A DNA stretch of 64,000 bases from Tubulanus polymorphus (taxonomy: Eukaryota; Nemertea; Palaeonemertea; Tubulaniformes; Tubulanidae), in NCBI RefSeq assembly GCF_964204645.1, contig NC_134025.1, positions 17,514,001 through 17,578,000 of the forward strand. The letters are read 5' to 3'. The notes under the pieces were generated by a model that did no database searches, was not told the DNA's origin, and saw only the letters and a list, made by a program, of their open reading frames with translations. The position numbers and the translations under genes are program-made. The first letter of the stretch is position 1. Every line of letters starts with the position of its first letter. Shown here piece after piece: positions 42,111 to 52,873 of this stretch.

Positions 42111-42135
42111 TTGGCCATTTATACTGAAATGACCC
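42111..42135 (-). repeat. Right terminal inverted repeat of the Sola-like element
   Basis: Inverse of 23473-23497, followed by the target duplication ATAC (42136-42139). Confidence 0.88.
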
Positions 42136-42139
42136 ATAC

Positions 42140-42526
42140 GGTACGTTAAGATATAAGTTTACGAAAACAGTTCAATAGTGGTGCTTAAAATAGCAAAGGA
42201 TTACATAATATAGGCAAAACCAGGCAAAAACCAGAACAGGCTGGGTTTCTACCCTTTAAAATATGTGCTGATTTCCATATCTGGTTTAGAGTTCACTTAT
42301 ACGATTTGGCTAAGTTGGGGTCAATGATTTAATATATTCAATCTTCCTTTGAGTTTGGTACCAGATTTGGGTTCACAAGTAGATTTTACTAACAATTCAG
42401 TTTAATTATAACATGTACATGCATACTTAATTGTCGTGGTACAGTTTACATCTTTCTACTCATATAAGGTCCAGGTATTTTTTCTATACTTTGGACGGAT
42501 GTGATTCTGATACAGAGACGGGGATA
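42140..42526. other. No supported gene
   Basis: About 390 bases between the Sola-like element and the foldback. No coding or repeat signal recognised. Confidence 0.35.
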
Positions 42527-43478
42527 TTTGGGGTTGAGATTTTTATATGTTAACTCTATTTTACTCATTTGTCAAACAGAGTCACAATGGGGACGCTATC
42601 AGGTGCATACATGCAACAGGGGTTTGGCGATGGGCTTGGATTTTACTTCCGGGTTGTTGATAATCTCGTGAGAATGGCGCTTAAAATGAACTGCGAATAA
42701 ATTCAAAATATCACGGAAAAACGTTGTGTTTATATTGTTTATTTGTCCGCTGTAAAGTTCCAATAAACAATTGGTCGTTAAGGATCATTATCAGACGGTC
42801 GTTACGCTTTACTATATAAAATCACAAGGGATGAAACGCCTTCAAGTCGTGCCAGCCAGAAAGTTGGGACAGTCACGTGACTTAACGCTTCTTATTTGAC
42901 TGAATGCGAACCTGAAGCATCCATGATGGAAACTATGATACGAAAAATATTTGAGAATAACTTACATTCAAATGCATTTTTTGTCTATGAATTATATATT
43001 TGATCATAATTTATTCTTTATAAGTTATTAATTTCATAATTTCATCATAATCTGACAATTGATATCCGTCTGTGATTACGTCAACTTTTCATGTTGAAGT
43101 TTTAAATGTGATGACATCAGAATGTCACGTGACTGTCCCAACTTTCTGGCTGAAAATTTAAGTACAGCGGAGGCCTGGCGTTTCATCCATTGTAGTTTTA
43201 TATAGTAAAGCGTCACGACCGTCTGATAAATGATCCTTAATGATCAATTGTTTATCGTAACTTTTTAGCGGATAAATCAACAATATAAACACAAGGAATT
43301 TCCGTGATATTTTGAATTTATGCGCAGTTCATATTTAGCGCCATTCCTGCGAGATTATCAACAACCCGGAAATAAAATCAAGCCCATCGCCAAACCCCTG
43401 TGATGCGTGCATTGAAAAAACAAATGACAAGGATAGGGTAGAAATAAAATGAGCCCAAATACCGGGCCACACGCATCA
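42527..43478. mobile_element. Foldback element with 350-base inverted arms
   Basis: 42527-42881 and 43124-43478 are inverted copies with scattered differences: shared words include AGGGGTTTGGCGATGGGCTT / AAGCCCATCGCCAAACCCCT, ATTCAAAATATCACGGAA, and AGAAAGTTGGGACAGTCACG / CGTGACTGTCCCAACTTTCT. The arms end inward at GTCACGTGAC, itself a palindrome. The 240-base centre has no gene. No transposase; either a foldback-type MITE or an inverted duplication. Confidence 0.88.
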
Positions 43479-45230
43479 ATAATTAATTGTTTATATAATC
43501 TTTTTCGCTTTTTTTTCGAGCTCGGAAATGAATAAATGTTATGAAATGTGCAATGTCGGCAATAAATCGGGTGGCCTGTATAGATCGGGGTTTGAAACTG
43601 TCATGAGGTTATTTCGCTCACAACAATCCAAAAGTAAATACTTGGCTCCCTGATACCATCATCACTGCATTTTCTACTTAAACGAAAAAGCTGACTCCCT
43701 CGAGCGCTTCAATCTTCTTCTTAGTATTTTATTTCAAGGTTTTCCATTTTGAAAAGACCAACTACAGTTACAATAAAAGACCAATGGTCTTGTAGCTCAC
43801 CTGACCATTAACTAATAGGCAGTTTAAAGACTTGTTATATCCCATGTCTAAAATGGATTAGACGCTGGTCTTATTGCAAGGGCCGGTGGCAAGATGGGAA
43901 GAGGAAAATAGATATACACATTGCCTTTCAAACCTTCAAAGGAGCGATCAAAATCAAACGGCAACTCTTGTTTTAATAACCATATTTATTTATTATAATA
44001 ATATTCATATCAAAAGACAGGATAGGAGCTAGGCCTAATCATATCAGAAGTTTTGTCTTAGAATATTGGTTGAAACGTGTTTTTTAAAATCTATAATTCC
44101 TGCTTCAATGAGTCGAGGTGGTGATTCATTCTTGGGGTACCGGTATCTGTAAAACAATGCGTAAGATCAATAGAAATAAAGTGAAAATTAAATTGCATTG
44201 AATTGAATTGCAATCACAGTGTAATACTAGACAAGAGGATTTGATATCCTGTCCGTCGGTCCCGTACTAACATGACAATCATTATTCATAGAATATCTTA
44301 CCTTCAATCAGCAGAAATATCGTGTAGATACACGTGTGAATAAACCAGGAAATGCGCGGTAGTGCGCGGTGTCTCTAGTGTACGGAGACGCATCGGGGTC
44401 ATTCACAAATAACATCAAAGAAACTGAAACTTTGATCTGTTAAAACAAAAGGTCAACATTGCGACTGAAATATTATGAAATAAAATTTAACCTTGATCTC
44501 GATTGATTCGAATTTAAAATAAAAATCCACCATTCGGCGAATTCTGTGCACACTTGAATTTTTAAAATGTTCCTAATAGGCTACCATATTTCTTGGATCT
44601 ATCCAAGAAACGATAGTTCATAGGTCGAGCCACGTTATTAGACAGTTAGGCGAGAGTCAGACCCCTGCGTTTAGATCGGCCTGGAAGTAAATCTAGACGT
44701 TTTTCCAGCTAAAATTATGTGAAAATGTTTGAACAACACCCAAAACTTTATAGTACTAGCAGTCCGGGTTTATTTTGATTTCACAGAAACGCATGTATAC
44801 AAAAAGAACGGCAATTTGCTTCGATTTTGGTATATTTTCGATTATTTCACAAAAACACGAGTTCAGAATTCTATGAAATTTTCAGATTGTAAAATAGATA
44901 CTATATGACACCTCAGATAAAAAAATCAGATCTCAGGACCATCTAGATAAAAGTGTGCCACCCGTTTTACTGAAATTTTTCGCGATAGGCAAATGCATTG
45001 GAAGCATGACGTCATCAGCTAGTGATAGCAAAAGCGAACCATAGGTTCGCTAAAAATGAACACCTCCCTCATTATTTTTCTCAGTATGATGAGAAACGCG
45101 GTATCCTTTGAATGGCCTATGAAAACAGTCCTTTTCAACAAATTGCACTGAAAGAGGATCAAATGGAGCCTCCATTGCTCTCTTTAAAAAAAATGGAATA
45201 ATCAATTATTTAATTGCATGACACGGCACG
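43479..45230. other. Intergenic stretch with a possible SINE-like piece
   Basis: No gene supported in 1.75 kb. At about 43757-43812 the words GACCAACT, AAAGACCAATGGTCTTGTAG and CTCACCTGACCATTA suggest an old short interspersed repeat of a kind I associate with molluscs. Near 44190-44210 there is a TTGCATTGAATTGAATTGCA palindromic word. The rest is unassigned. Confidence 0.4.
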
Positions 45231-45234
45231 AAGC

Positions 45235-45520
45235 CGAGAATCAAAAGCCGCGATTACACGAGCATTTTGTCCAGGGCCAAATTTGGCCCGACCAAAAACG
45301 TCGGACCAGGCCCGAGCCAAATTTTAGCACCAGACAAATGATTGCGTTTGAATTGCAACTGGCACCGGAAATGATCCACTTCGCTTTGTTTGAGCATTGT
45401 TAAGTATCGAGTGAATGGTTTGCGCGTGAACGCGCTCTTTGATAAGGCACGGGCCAAATTTGGCTCGAATCTGATCCGTGCCAATTTGGCCCGGGCCAAA
45501 TCGTAGGCAGACCATTAGAA
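45235..45520. repeat. MITE-like segment with GGGCCAAATTTGGCCCG motifs
   Basis: Repeated, partly palindromic words: GGGCCAAATTTGGCCCGACC (45274), GAGCCAAATTTTAGCACC (45314), GGGCCAAATTTGGCTCGA (45449), GCCAATTTGGCCCGGGCC (45479). They lie near both ends of about 280 bases in inverted arrangement, typical of a MITE with subterminal repeats. Open frames on the minus strand here reflect the repeats. Confidence 0.6.
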
Positions 45521-45966
45521 TGCCCAAGTATCTCCAGACTTCCTAAATTCCTTATTACTAATAAAGCAATTAAGCGATGCAAATACACGTTCTCTAAGTA
45601 GCATGTCATGGAAAAACATTGCGATTATCACCGATGGCTGTTTAGTGTTTGTAACATGTTACAATTATATACCTTCACATTCTTCAATTAATCCAATGTC
45701 CCACTTTTTCGGCCTTCATCATGGTTAAATTATTTTGTATGAACTTAAGGTTCAGGCAGAAATCACAACAAAACGAGGACTTAGTCAAAACAAAATATTC
45801 CTAACATAAATACAAATAATTGTATCAGTGACTAATAATTTAATTGATGTTACACAAAATAGAGCACTTGTACCTAAAAATTTAACATTTATAAAACATT
45901 ATTCCATTACTTTATTGAATACGTTTTCATCAGTGAGTCTCTACACAATTAACGAATCATTCTTTA
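45521..45966. other. Probable 3' flank of the host-like gene
   Basis: No separate gene. It lies directly downstream of the stop codon of the minus-strand gene and would include its 3' untranslated region. A 63-codon plus-strand frame at 45828 is unsupported. Confidence 0.4.
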
Positions 45967-48900
45967 TCACACATCGGATCTACACTTTTCTGAATTTGGA
46001 TTACCTGTTAAAGTGTTAATTCTATGTAATGATGGTAAAGTTCCCATTACTCCGAAATTTGGGCCACTGCGTACATGGACGTGCTCAATACGCACTGACG
46101 GTTCTAATATTCCAGATATTTCATTTGACGTATTAGGTTGTGTCGTTGGTACGCATGTCGTCCTATCAGCAGAAGCAAAGTTTTCCGCAGAAACCAAATT
46201 CTGATATGATGATTTCACCATATAGCAATCTAAATCCGATTCAGAATCAATTGCTTTGAGATGTGGGACAAAAATGTCAGTGCCCCTTATTAAGAATTCT
46301 CGTGCACTTAGATTTTTGATTTTATCAGTCAAATCTAGAGAAAAAGTCTCCATATACTTGTCTTTCGCATTAATTCCATATGTTGGGATGAATGCTATTG
46401 TAGTTTCTAGACAACTGACTTCTTTATCGTATTTCTTATGATTGACCTTGGAATAAAATCTTCCTTTTGTCACATCATTTCCAACACAATCGGTGACGGA
46501 AGGACCATCACTCATTTGGTTTCCAGAAACAACTGCAGCCTGATTAGAGTTGGTAGCACTTAAACTGGAATGTAATCCTACAGTCGCGTGTTGATCAATT
46601 GCTGCTCGTGGGGATGAAAAACTGAAAGCCAAAGCACATGTGATATGAACTTTCCAGCTTATTTAGGCCTATTCACGAATTCACTTTAATATTTGGTATT
46701 GCATATACTATGTATCTGTTGCAGTTATAGCAGTCACACTTCAGGCGTTACACTAATACGATATCATAGATTCAAATGTATGGTAGATGAATCCACAGGC
46801 CCTAGGAGCACTATGGCATGGCATATTTGCTTTTCATGAAATGAGGCAATTTGTGGGTAACAAATACGAGAAAAATTAAACATTCTGCTTCATTTAATGT
46901 ATACAGTTCAATCTTGTTTTCAAGTACTTAATTGTCATAAATTTTACCATGATGTGACTACAGTGTTATCACTGTTTGCAATCTTTCCCGAATGGAATAT
47001 TGTAGCATCTGTGTAGGTATATGTCATTAGAGTTCCTTCACTACATTTCCCAGGATAATATTCATCTGAAGAAAAGAGATAGCATGCAGTGAATATACAA
47101 AATGTTAGCTTTAATATTCACTTTTCGTAAATGATGCAATCGATTTGTGAGTTCTATATGTCATAATAAACTTTCTCCTATGTAATTTTGAGTATATACT
47201 ATCCATTCTTCACATGCAGGAATACGGCAAGATAAATTCAGACCAAATTTTTTTATTTGTCTCATTGATTTCAATTTGAATTTGATTTTTTATTTTAATA
47301 AAGATTAAATTTCATTTTCTTCTGGAATAAAATATAATTTGCAATACAAGCACATGGCTTAATAGCATATCAAGGCAATCGATGCTTTGCACCAATATGA
47401 GAAAAGGAGTTATTTTCCCCAACCTTTGCCTAGATGTCAAGGACTTGGGGTCCAGGAACACCATGGCCACTTGGGAAGTGGTTTCAAATGCTCAACTATC
47501 TGACAATTTCAATATTCAACCGCCCCCTTTGTCCATTTAGAAAAAAAACAGATGACCTTGAAACTCACCACAATCATAGAACATGTCAGCAGCTACAATT
47601 TTGCAATTGATTGTGATAATAATATATGCCTCGGTACCAATATAATATCGAAATACTAAGTAATTCTACTATTAAACGCCCCCTGGTGACCATATGCAAA
47701 ACTCAATGATCCTGCAACTCACCACAATCATAGAACATGACCTGAGCTACAATTTTACAATTGATTATGGTAACAAAATATGCCTAGGTACCAATATAAT
47801 AAGGAAACACTAAGTTATTCTACTATTCAATGCCCCCTTGTGACCAGAGGCCATTTCCCATTCTTTACTGCCAGTGTCAATGCAGACATATCAATATGTG
47901 ATTGCTTCATCCCCTCTCATCTACCACATAACTAACGAGAAAAATGCGTTAGAATTACTTTTTGGACCATTAAATCATAAATCTGGCGACGCTATGTTGT
48001 AGGGATTAATTGAAACATTATTCTTTTTTTAGTCAATTTCTGCTGTGTCTATTGCTTTACGTCAATTTGAAGTTACTATGAAAATGAGAGTAGTCTGCGC
48101 CTTTTTTACTACGACTTTCGATCCATTTTACTAGTATTGGCATGACGCAAATCAATGCTAAAAATCAATCCACGCCTTTTTTACTACGACTTTCGATCCC
48201 TTTTACTAGCATTGGCATGACGCAAATCGATGCTAAAAATCAATCCACGCCTTTTTTACTACGACTTTCGATCCATTTTACTAGCATTGGCATGACGCAA
48301 ATCAATGCTAAAAATCAATTGAGAGCAAAATAAAGCGAAACAAAATTCTTAAAATTTTCAAAGGATTGATTTTTAGCATTGATTTGCGCCATGCCAATAA
48401 AAGATTTGAAATTTTTTAGCAGAATAAGATCTGATTGAATTGGCAGTTTGAGCGCATGACTAATTAGCTTTAGCATATAAAGGTCATCCATCCGATTTGA
48501 GAAAAAGCTATTTTTCCCGGACTAAGCATAATTGTCAATGATATTTTTCTGTAGTGCAAATGAAAATATTCCTCCAAAAAACAAATCAACTATAGATTTC
48601 ACAGAAATCAATCTTGAAATGCAATTTTAGATCTTAAATAAAACCCGGAAGTAAAGCAGTAGACGATATCGCGGGTTCGTGTGAACAACTGCTGATCTCT
48701 GCGGCTTAGCCAATCATAGAAGAGTCTTTGCTTTCTACGTGGCTTCATAGGATTCGGAGAATGGTTAATGCTTTAATGAACCTTTGCTCTGGAAATGCTT
48801 CAAAGACGCTTTGCTCTGGAAAACATGTCATTTAAATTGGTTCTATTTGTATAGTTAAAGGCTCAGCCTACGACTGGCCTAAAAACCTAATATCAAGACG

Positions 48901-49142
48901 TTTCAGAAACAGTGAAAATTCAACAGCTTGTAGCTTTTTGAATTTCAAGCAATACACCAGCGTATGGCCAGTTGTTAATGTAAATGGGTTCTAAAATACG
49001 TACCATCTTCTTCAAAGTCATTTAGATCATACTCCTCAAAAAGATCTATTTTCTTTTCGCCTTTTATCTGAACACCAGGATGTTCATCAAGAAGAACTCC
49101 TAAATGTGGTGTAGCCAGCCTTTGCCATTGATAAAGAGTCAT
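45967..49142 (-). CDS. Three-exon gene of unknown function, likely a true host gene
   Basis: Exons 49142-49004, 47065-46948 and 46621-45967 join in phase (139, 118 and 655 bases; phases 1 and 2) to 303 codons with GT-AG borders (donors GTACGT and GTAAAA; acceptors CTTCAG and GCTTTCAG). The protein starts MTLYQWQRLATPHLGVLLDE, continues with an acidic KKIDLFEEYDLNDFEED across the first junction, CSEGTLMTYTYTDATIF in exon 2, and a long Ser/Thr-rich last exon (LPSLHRINTLTGNPNSEKCR near the end). No signal peptide, membrane segment or transposon motif is visible. An acceptor-like TTTATTTTCAAG just upstream of the ATG allows more 5' exons. Base use is unlike the AT-rich element. I do not recognise the family. 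Confidence 0.68.
47066..49003. repeat. Intron 1 of the host-like gene, filled with repeats (family A copy 4 and others)
   Basis: It contains a family A fragment running to TCAGCCTACGACTGGCCTAA at about 48886. Within it, a segment of about 155 bases occurs twice (47521-47670 and 47680-47835, both with ACTCACCACAATCATAGAAC and CAATTGATT), and the 22930-type repeat starts at 47906. No separate gene. Confidence 0.7.
48095..48325. repeat. Tandem repeat, three units of about 75 bases
   Basis: Three units each contain TTTTTTACTACGACTTTCGA, TTTTACTAG[T/C]ATTGGCATGA and GCTAAAAATCAAT (48097, 48178, 48253). The unit derives from the end of the 22930-type repeat. An inverted single piece follows at 48363-48400 (TTGATTTTTAGCATTGATTT). 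Confidence 0.88.
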
Positions 49143-49849
49143 CGATCCTTGAAAATAAAATCTGCATTCATTAATAGGGCGATTTCAGTGATACTCTTTA
49201 AATTAACTATTAGAAATCCTGCCTCAAAAAACTGCCAGCTATTGCATAGGGTTTGTAAAGATAAAAAGAAAATATCTAGGCAATTTAATAAATGATGTAA
49301 TCCTCAAATTATTCTGAATATGAACTGAAAGAGACGCATTTAGATGGAGATGATTTTGGTCAATAGAAATAAGAATATTTTCATTTAATAGTGATCTAGA
49401 CCACACCACAAGAAAAAAGATCATTACCCTTGGCTATACACCTGCAACAATTATAGAACACGTTTATTTCATATGAGTGATAAGCGAATGGTTATTAATA
49501 CTCATGGGTTTTGGAAATTCTTTTGGGACTAGATTTTTGGCAGACTTAAAAGTTAATTCCAAGAACCAATGAATGTAGTTCGATATATTTGATGAGCGAT
49601 CTATGGTGAAAAAAGGGGATAAGTTAGCATGCTCAGTCCTCCTTAGCCCTAAATACCACAATTTATAAGATAAGCACAATGAAATTTACTATATACTACT
49701 CAATATTGGTCCATCTTCACATGCTATCTTCACAGTGTTCTTACACGCTAATCAATTTGGCTCAATAATCCATCAGCGTATTCATGCACGCAATTCAAGC
49801 GTGCTTAATGATGAAGAGCCAATTTTAGATGGATCGCCTTTAATTTATT
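49143..49849. other. No supported gene
   Basis: 700 bases upstream of the host-like gene; may hold its promoter or further 5' exons. No repeat or coding signal recognised. Confidence 0.4.
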
Positions 49850-50300
49850 GCCTTTTTTTGTCGAGCTCATAAAAAATAAAAATAATTTCTCGCACGCTCG
49901 AATTTATTTTTATTTTTTACTCACTCTCCCCTTCAACCTTTGATATGAAAGCCTATATATACAATTACTCTAATAATTCCATAAATATGAATAACATATA
50001 AATGAATAACATATATAAATGAAAATTTTATATATGCATAACTTCTAAAATCAATTCTAATAAAAAATTTGATATTGAAATGGAAGCAAATAAGAAGTAC
50101 TACCGTCCAACATGTAAAATCAATATAGATAAATCTCAAAAAGCAAGACATATTAAAACTAAAACACATTTAGAAAATAAATTGAAATTAGAATATAATG
50201 ATGATATTAGAAACTAAATTAGAGGATTTAAAGAATGAAAACGAAATATATAAATGTGATACATGCTATAAATCATTCAGTAACCAATAAGGGTAAAAAA
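49850..50300 (+). pseudogene. Left terminal region of a second polinton-like fragment, with zinc-finger remnants
   Basis: 49855-50110 is the inverted counterpart of 22712-22880. An ATG at 50081 starts MEANKKYYRPTCKINIDKSQ followed by H-x5-H, a C2H2-like finger with Arg in place of the first Cys, ending TAA about 50216. A second piece, YKCDTCYKSFSN, follows at about 50250 before a stop. The fingers resemble those at 11150-12065 in spacing. Inactive remnants. Confidence 0.55.
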
Positions 50301-50389
50301 TTATTCTAGAATGAAAGGTTTCAGCGAGCTCTAACTCTTTTCAATTTTTAACTTATTTTAATAAAAATTTAGTATATAAATGAGGTGCT

Positions 50390-50830
50390 CAAAGTAAATT
50401 AAAAGTTCCCGCGAAAGAAAGAAATAATAAATTTGTAAAGTGTGAGTAAAATAATTTAGATTTTTTTAATATTAAAAGTGTGAGTAATATAATTTAGATT
50501 TTTTAATATCGAAAGTGTGAGTAATATAATTTAGATTTTTTAATATTAAAAGTGTGAGTAAAGTGTGAGTAAAATAATTTAGATTTTTTTAATATCAAAA
50601 GTGTGAGTAGAATAATTTAGATTTTTTAATATTAAAAGTGTGAGTAAAGTGTGGGTAAAATAATTTAGATTTTAAGATATTAAAAGTGTGAGCAAAGTGT
50701 GAGTAAAATAATTTAAATTTTTTAATATTAAAAGTTTGAGTAAAGTGTGAGTAAAATAATATAGATCTTTTAATATTAAAAGTGTGAGTAAATAGTGTGA
50801 GTAAAATAATTTACATTTTAAGATATAAAT
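50390..50830. repeat. AT-rich tandem repeat, units of about 37-60 bases
   Basis: Some ten units of the form AAAGTGTGAGTAAAATAATT followed by TAGATTTTTTAATATT, some with GTGTGAGTAA doubled. It lies directly upstream of the gene at 50871, in the polinton-like fragment. Confidence 0.9.
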
Positions 50831-50870
50831 AATCTAGAAAATTCATTTTAATAAAAGTATTGTTATAAAA

Positions 50871-51125
50871 ATGAAGACAGAAGAACCTAAATTCAAAATC
50901 GAACTAAATGTAACTAATAACTTATTTTCATTATTTAACATTAAAAATTATATCTCAGCAACAAATTTAGTGTATGCAAGACAATATAAAATAGATAATA
51001 TTACTGTAATTAATCAAATATTATCAAATGAAACATATTTAATTACTGAACTAATAGATACTTTTGATAATGGTGCTAAAAATCCTAAAATATTTAATAC
51101 AGTTTTAAATTATAAAGGAACTTAA
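50871..51125 (+). CDS. Small polinton-like protein
   Basis: 84 codons, ATG in TATAAAAATGAAG, stop 51123-51125. The protein is an alternating mix of short helices and strands (FKIELNVTNNLFSLFNIKNY, TVINQILSNETYLITELI) with no cysteine pair or membrane segment. The next frame follows within 10 bases. Tied to the polinton-like fragment by very low GC and neighbours. Not recognised. Confidence 0.5.
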   Translation: MKTEEPKFKIELNVTNNLFSLFNIKNYISATNLVYARQYKIDNITVINQILSNETYLITELIDTFDNGAKNPKIFNTVLNYKGT

Positions 51126-51134
51126 GATGAGAAC

Positions 51135-51485
51135 ATGATAAATATTCTTCAAACTCCTTTCAATGTAAGAAATGATGATTTAATCCTTTCTAAAGGTTGC
51201 AATGATTTGATTAACTTAAGAATTGAAACACGAAAATTATATTATTTTAATTTTAATAAGAAAGAAATTATCTATAACGAAAATTCATCAAATATTGGAA
51301 TTCAATGTGAATCAGATAATAATAATAATTCTTTTAAAGATATTGGTATTCAATGTAATTTAGATGATGAATTTAGAAAATTCAATCCTAATGAAAAAGT
51401 GCATTGTTATTGCGGAGGTAAATATTTAAGATCACATAAATCAAAACATTATCAAACAATTAAACATATCAATTATGGAAAGAAC
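51135..51485 (+). pseudogene. Polinton-like zinc-binding protein, 3' end cut by repeat A copy 2
   Basis: ATG 51135, open through the junction with the repeat at 51486; the last 18 codons of the visible frame (to 51539) come from the repeat. Notable features are two GIQC words (SNIGIQCESDNNNNSFKDIG then IQC) about 20 residues apart, and a C-terminal CYCGGKYLRSHKSKHYQTIK with H-x5-H type spacing, a likely zinc finger. The coding sequence may go on to the right of the repeat at 57708. The GIQC repeats recall the SIQC/CIQT words in the frame at 34984, perhaps by chance. Confidence 0.55.
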
Positions 51486-52873
51486 AAGAGCCCCAAGGGG
51501 CACAATGGCCAGCCTGTCAGATTTGCTTTTTATAAATGATGTAATCTGTGGGTTATATTTATCAATATACACTCCCTGCTCAATATCATTTACATAGTAA
51601 AATCGGGTGTTAACACAGACAGCAGGAACGAATGTAATATAGAAATACTAAGTTATTGTATTGTTCAACGCCCCCTGGTGGCCATAAAAAAACCAATGAG
51701 CTTGAAACTCACCTCGATCATAGAACATGTCATGAGCTACAACTTTCCAATTGATTATAGTAGCAAAATATGCTTAAGTATCAATTATGATGTGGAAAAA
51801 CTTTTTTTCCACCTACGAATGAGTACTGATGACCCCAAGATGGCTGCCAAGTGCGTCATAATTGCCTGGTCAAAAATACCCTCTCGGATATAAAAGATCC
51901 CTTTCCAAAGAATACCCATTACAAATTGCAATGAAACATGGCGCACCATTAGAAAGCTACAGTACTCAGAATTCAGGCCAAAATTGACATTTTTGGGAAC
52001 AAAAAAGGTCACCGTACGGCCATCTTGAGTCCGATCGACTCAATTTTTATCATGCCGATGGGCCCTCAGGGGATACAAATATATACGAATGATCAAGGTT
52101 ATTGATAAAAGTGTCTTCAAAATTTCCCTCGAAAACTTCAAAAATGTGTAAAAAGTGCTGATTTTGGCGAACAACAATGGCTGCCAGTCGGCCATCTTGA
52201 ATCTGATAGGGCCAGTTTTTGGCCTGAAGATGTGTCTAGGGTAGATAGGGTAGATACACGTATAAAACAAATATCAAGACATTACCTTGAAGCGTCTTCA
52301 AAACTTTGGAACTCTCACGAACTATCTAGATGGTTATCTCTCGACCTCAATAGCTTCAAGACCCATCTCAAAACAACTTAGTTCCATGCAGCATACCATT
52401 AACTCTCGGAAAGCGAATTGTATTTAACATTTTTTGGCAGAATAAAATTTGATTGAATTTGCAATTCGGGCACATGGCTAATTAGCATATCAAGGTCATA
52501 CACCCGATTTGGTAAAACCTTTTTTTCGCGAACCTTGCGCAATTGTCAAGGATGAATTTTCTGTAGAGCAAATAAAAATTCCTCCCAAACACCAAATCAA
52601 CTAAAGATTTCATAGAAATCGATCTTGAAATACAATTTTAAATCTTAAAATAAAACCCGGAAGTAAAACAGTAGACGATACCGCGGATTCACGTGAACAC
52701 CTGAGGCGTTTTTATGAACATTCGATTAGTATACTCGCGTATGCAAAACGTTTTTATGAGCATGGATTATGTCATAATCCGTCATTTTTATGAACATTGA
52801 TTATCATAATCGATTAGCATACTCAGCATACTCGCTCGGCGAGCAAGTATGCCGATTACCTAATCCATCCAAG

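Larger units (their letters stand above)
23473..42135 (+). mobile_element. Large DNA transposon, Sola-like, 18.7 kb with nested insertions
   Basis: Terminal inverted repeats of 25 bases (23473-23497 and 42111-42135) begin GGGTCATTTCA and end AAATGGCCAA; 24 of 25 positions agree. ATAC is present directly outside both ends (23469-23472; 42136-42139), a 4-bp target duplication. GTCAATTCTGCAAC-type motifs cluster just inside both ends. Pieces of one transposase lie in between in the same orientation: N-terminal part 24705-25250, core 37032-38828. A 4-bp duplication, GGG-starting ends and a DDE-like core fit the Sola superfamily (known features of Sola), but the assignment is inference. Much of the length comes from later insertions, including the Harbinger element at 26852 and the LINE ending near 34750. 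Confidence 0.8.
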
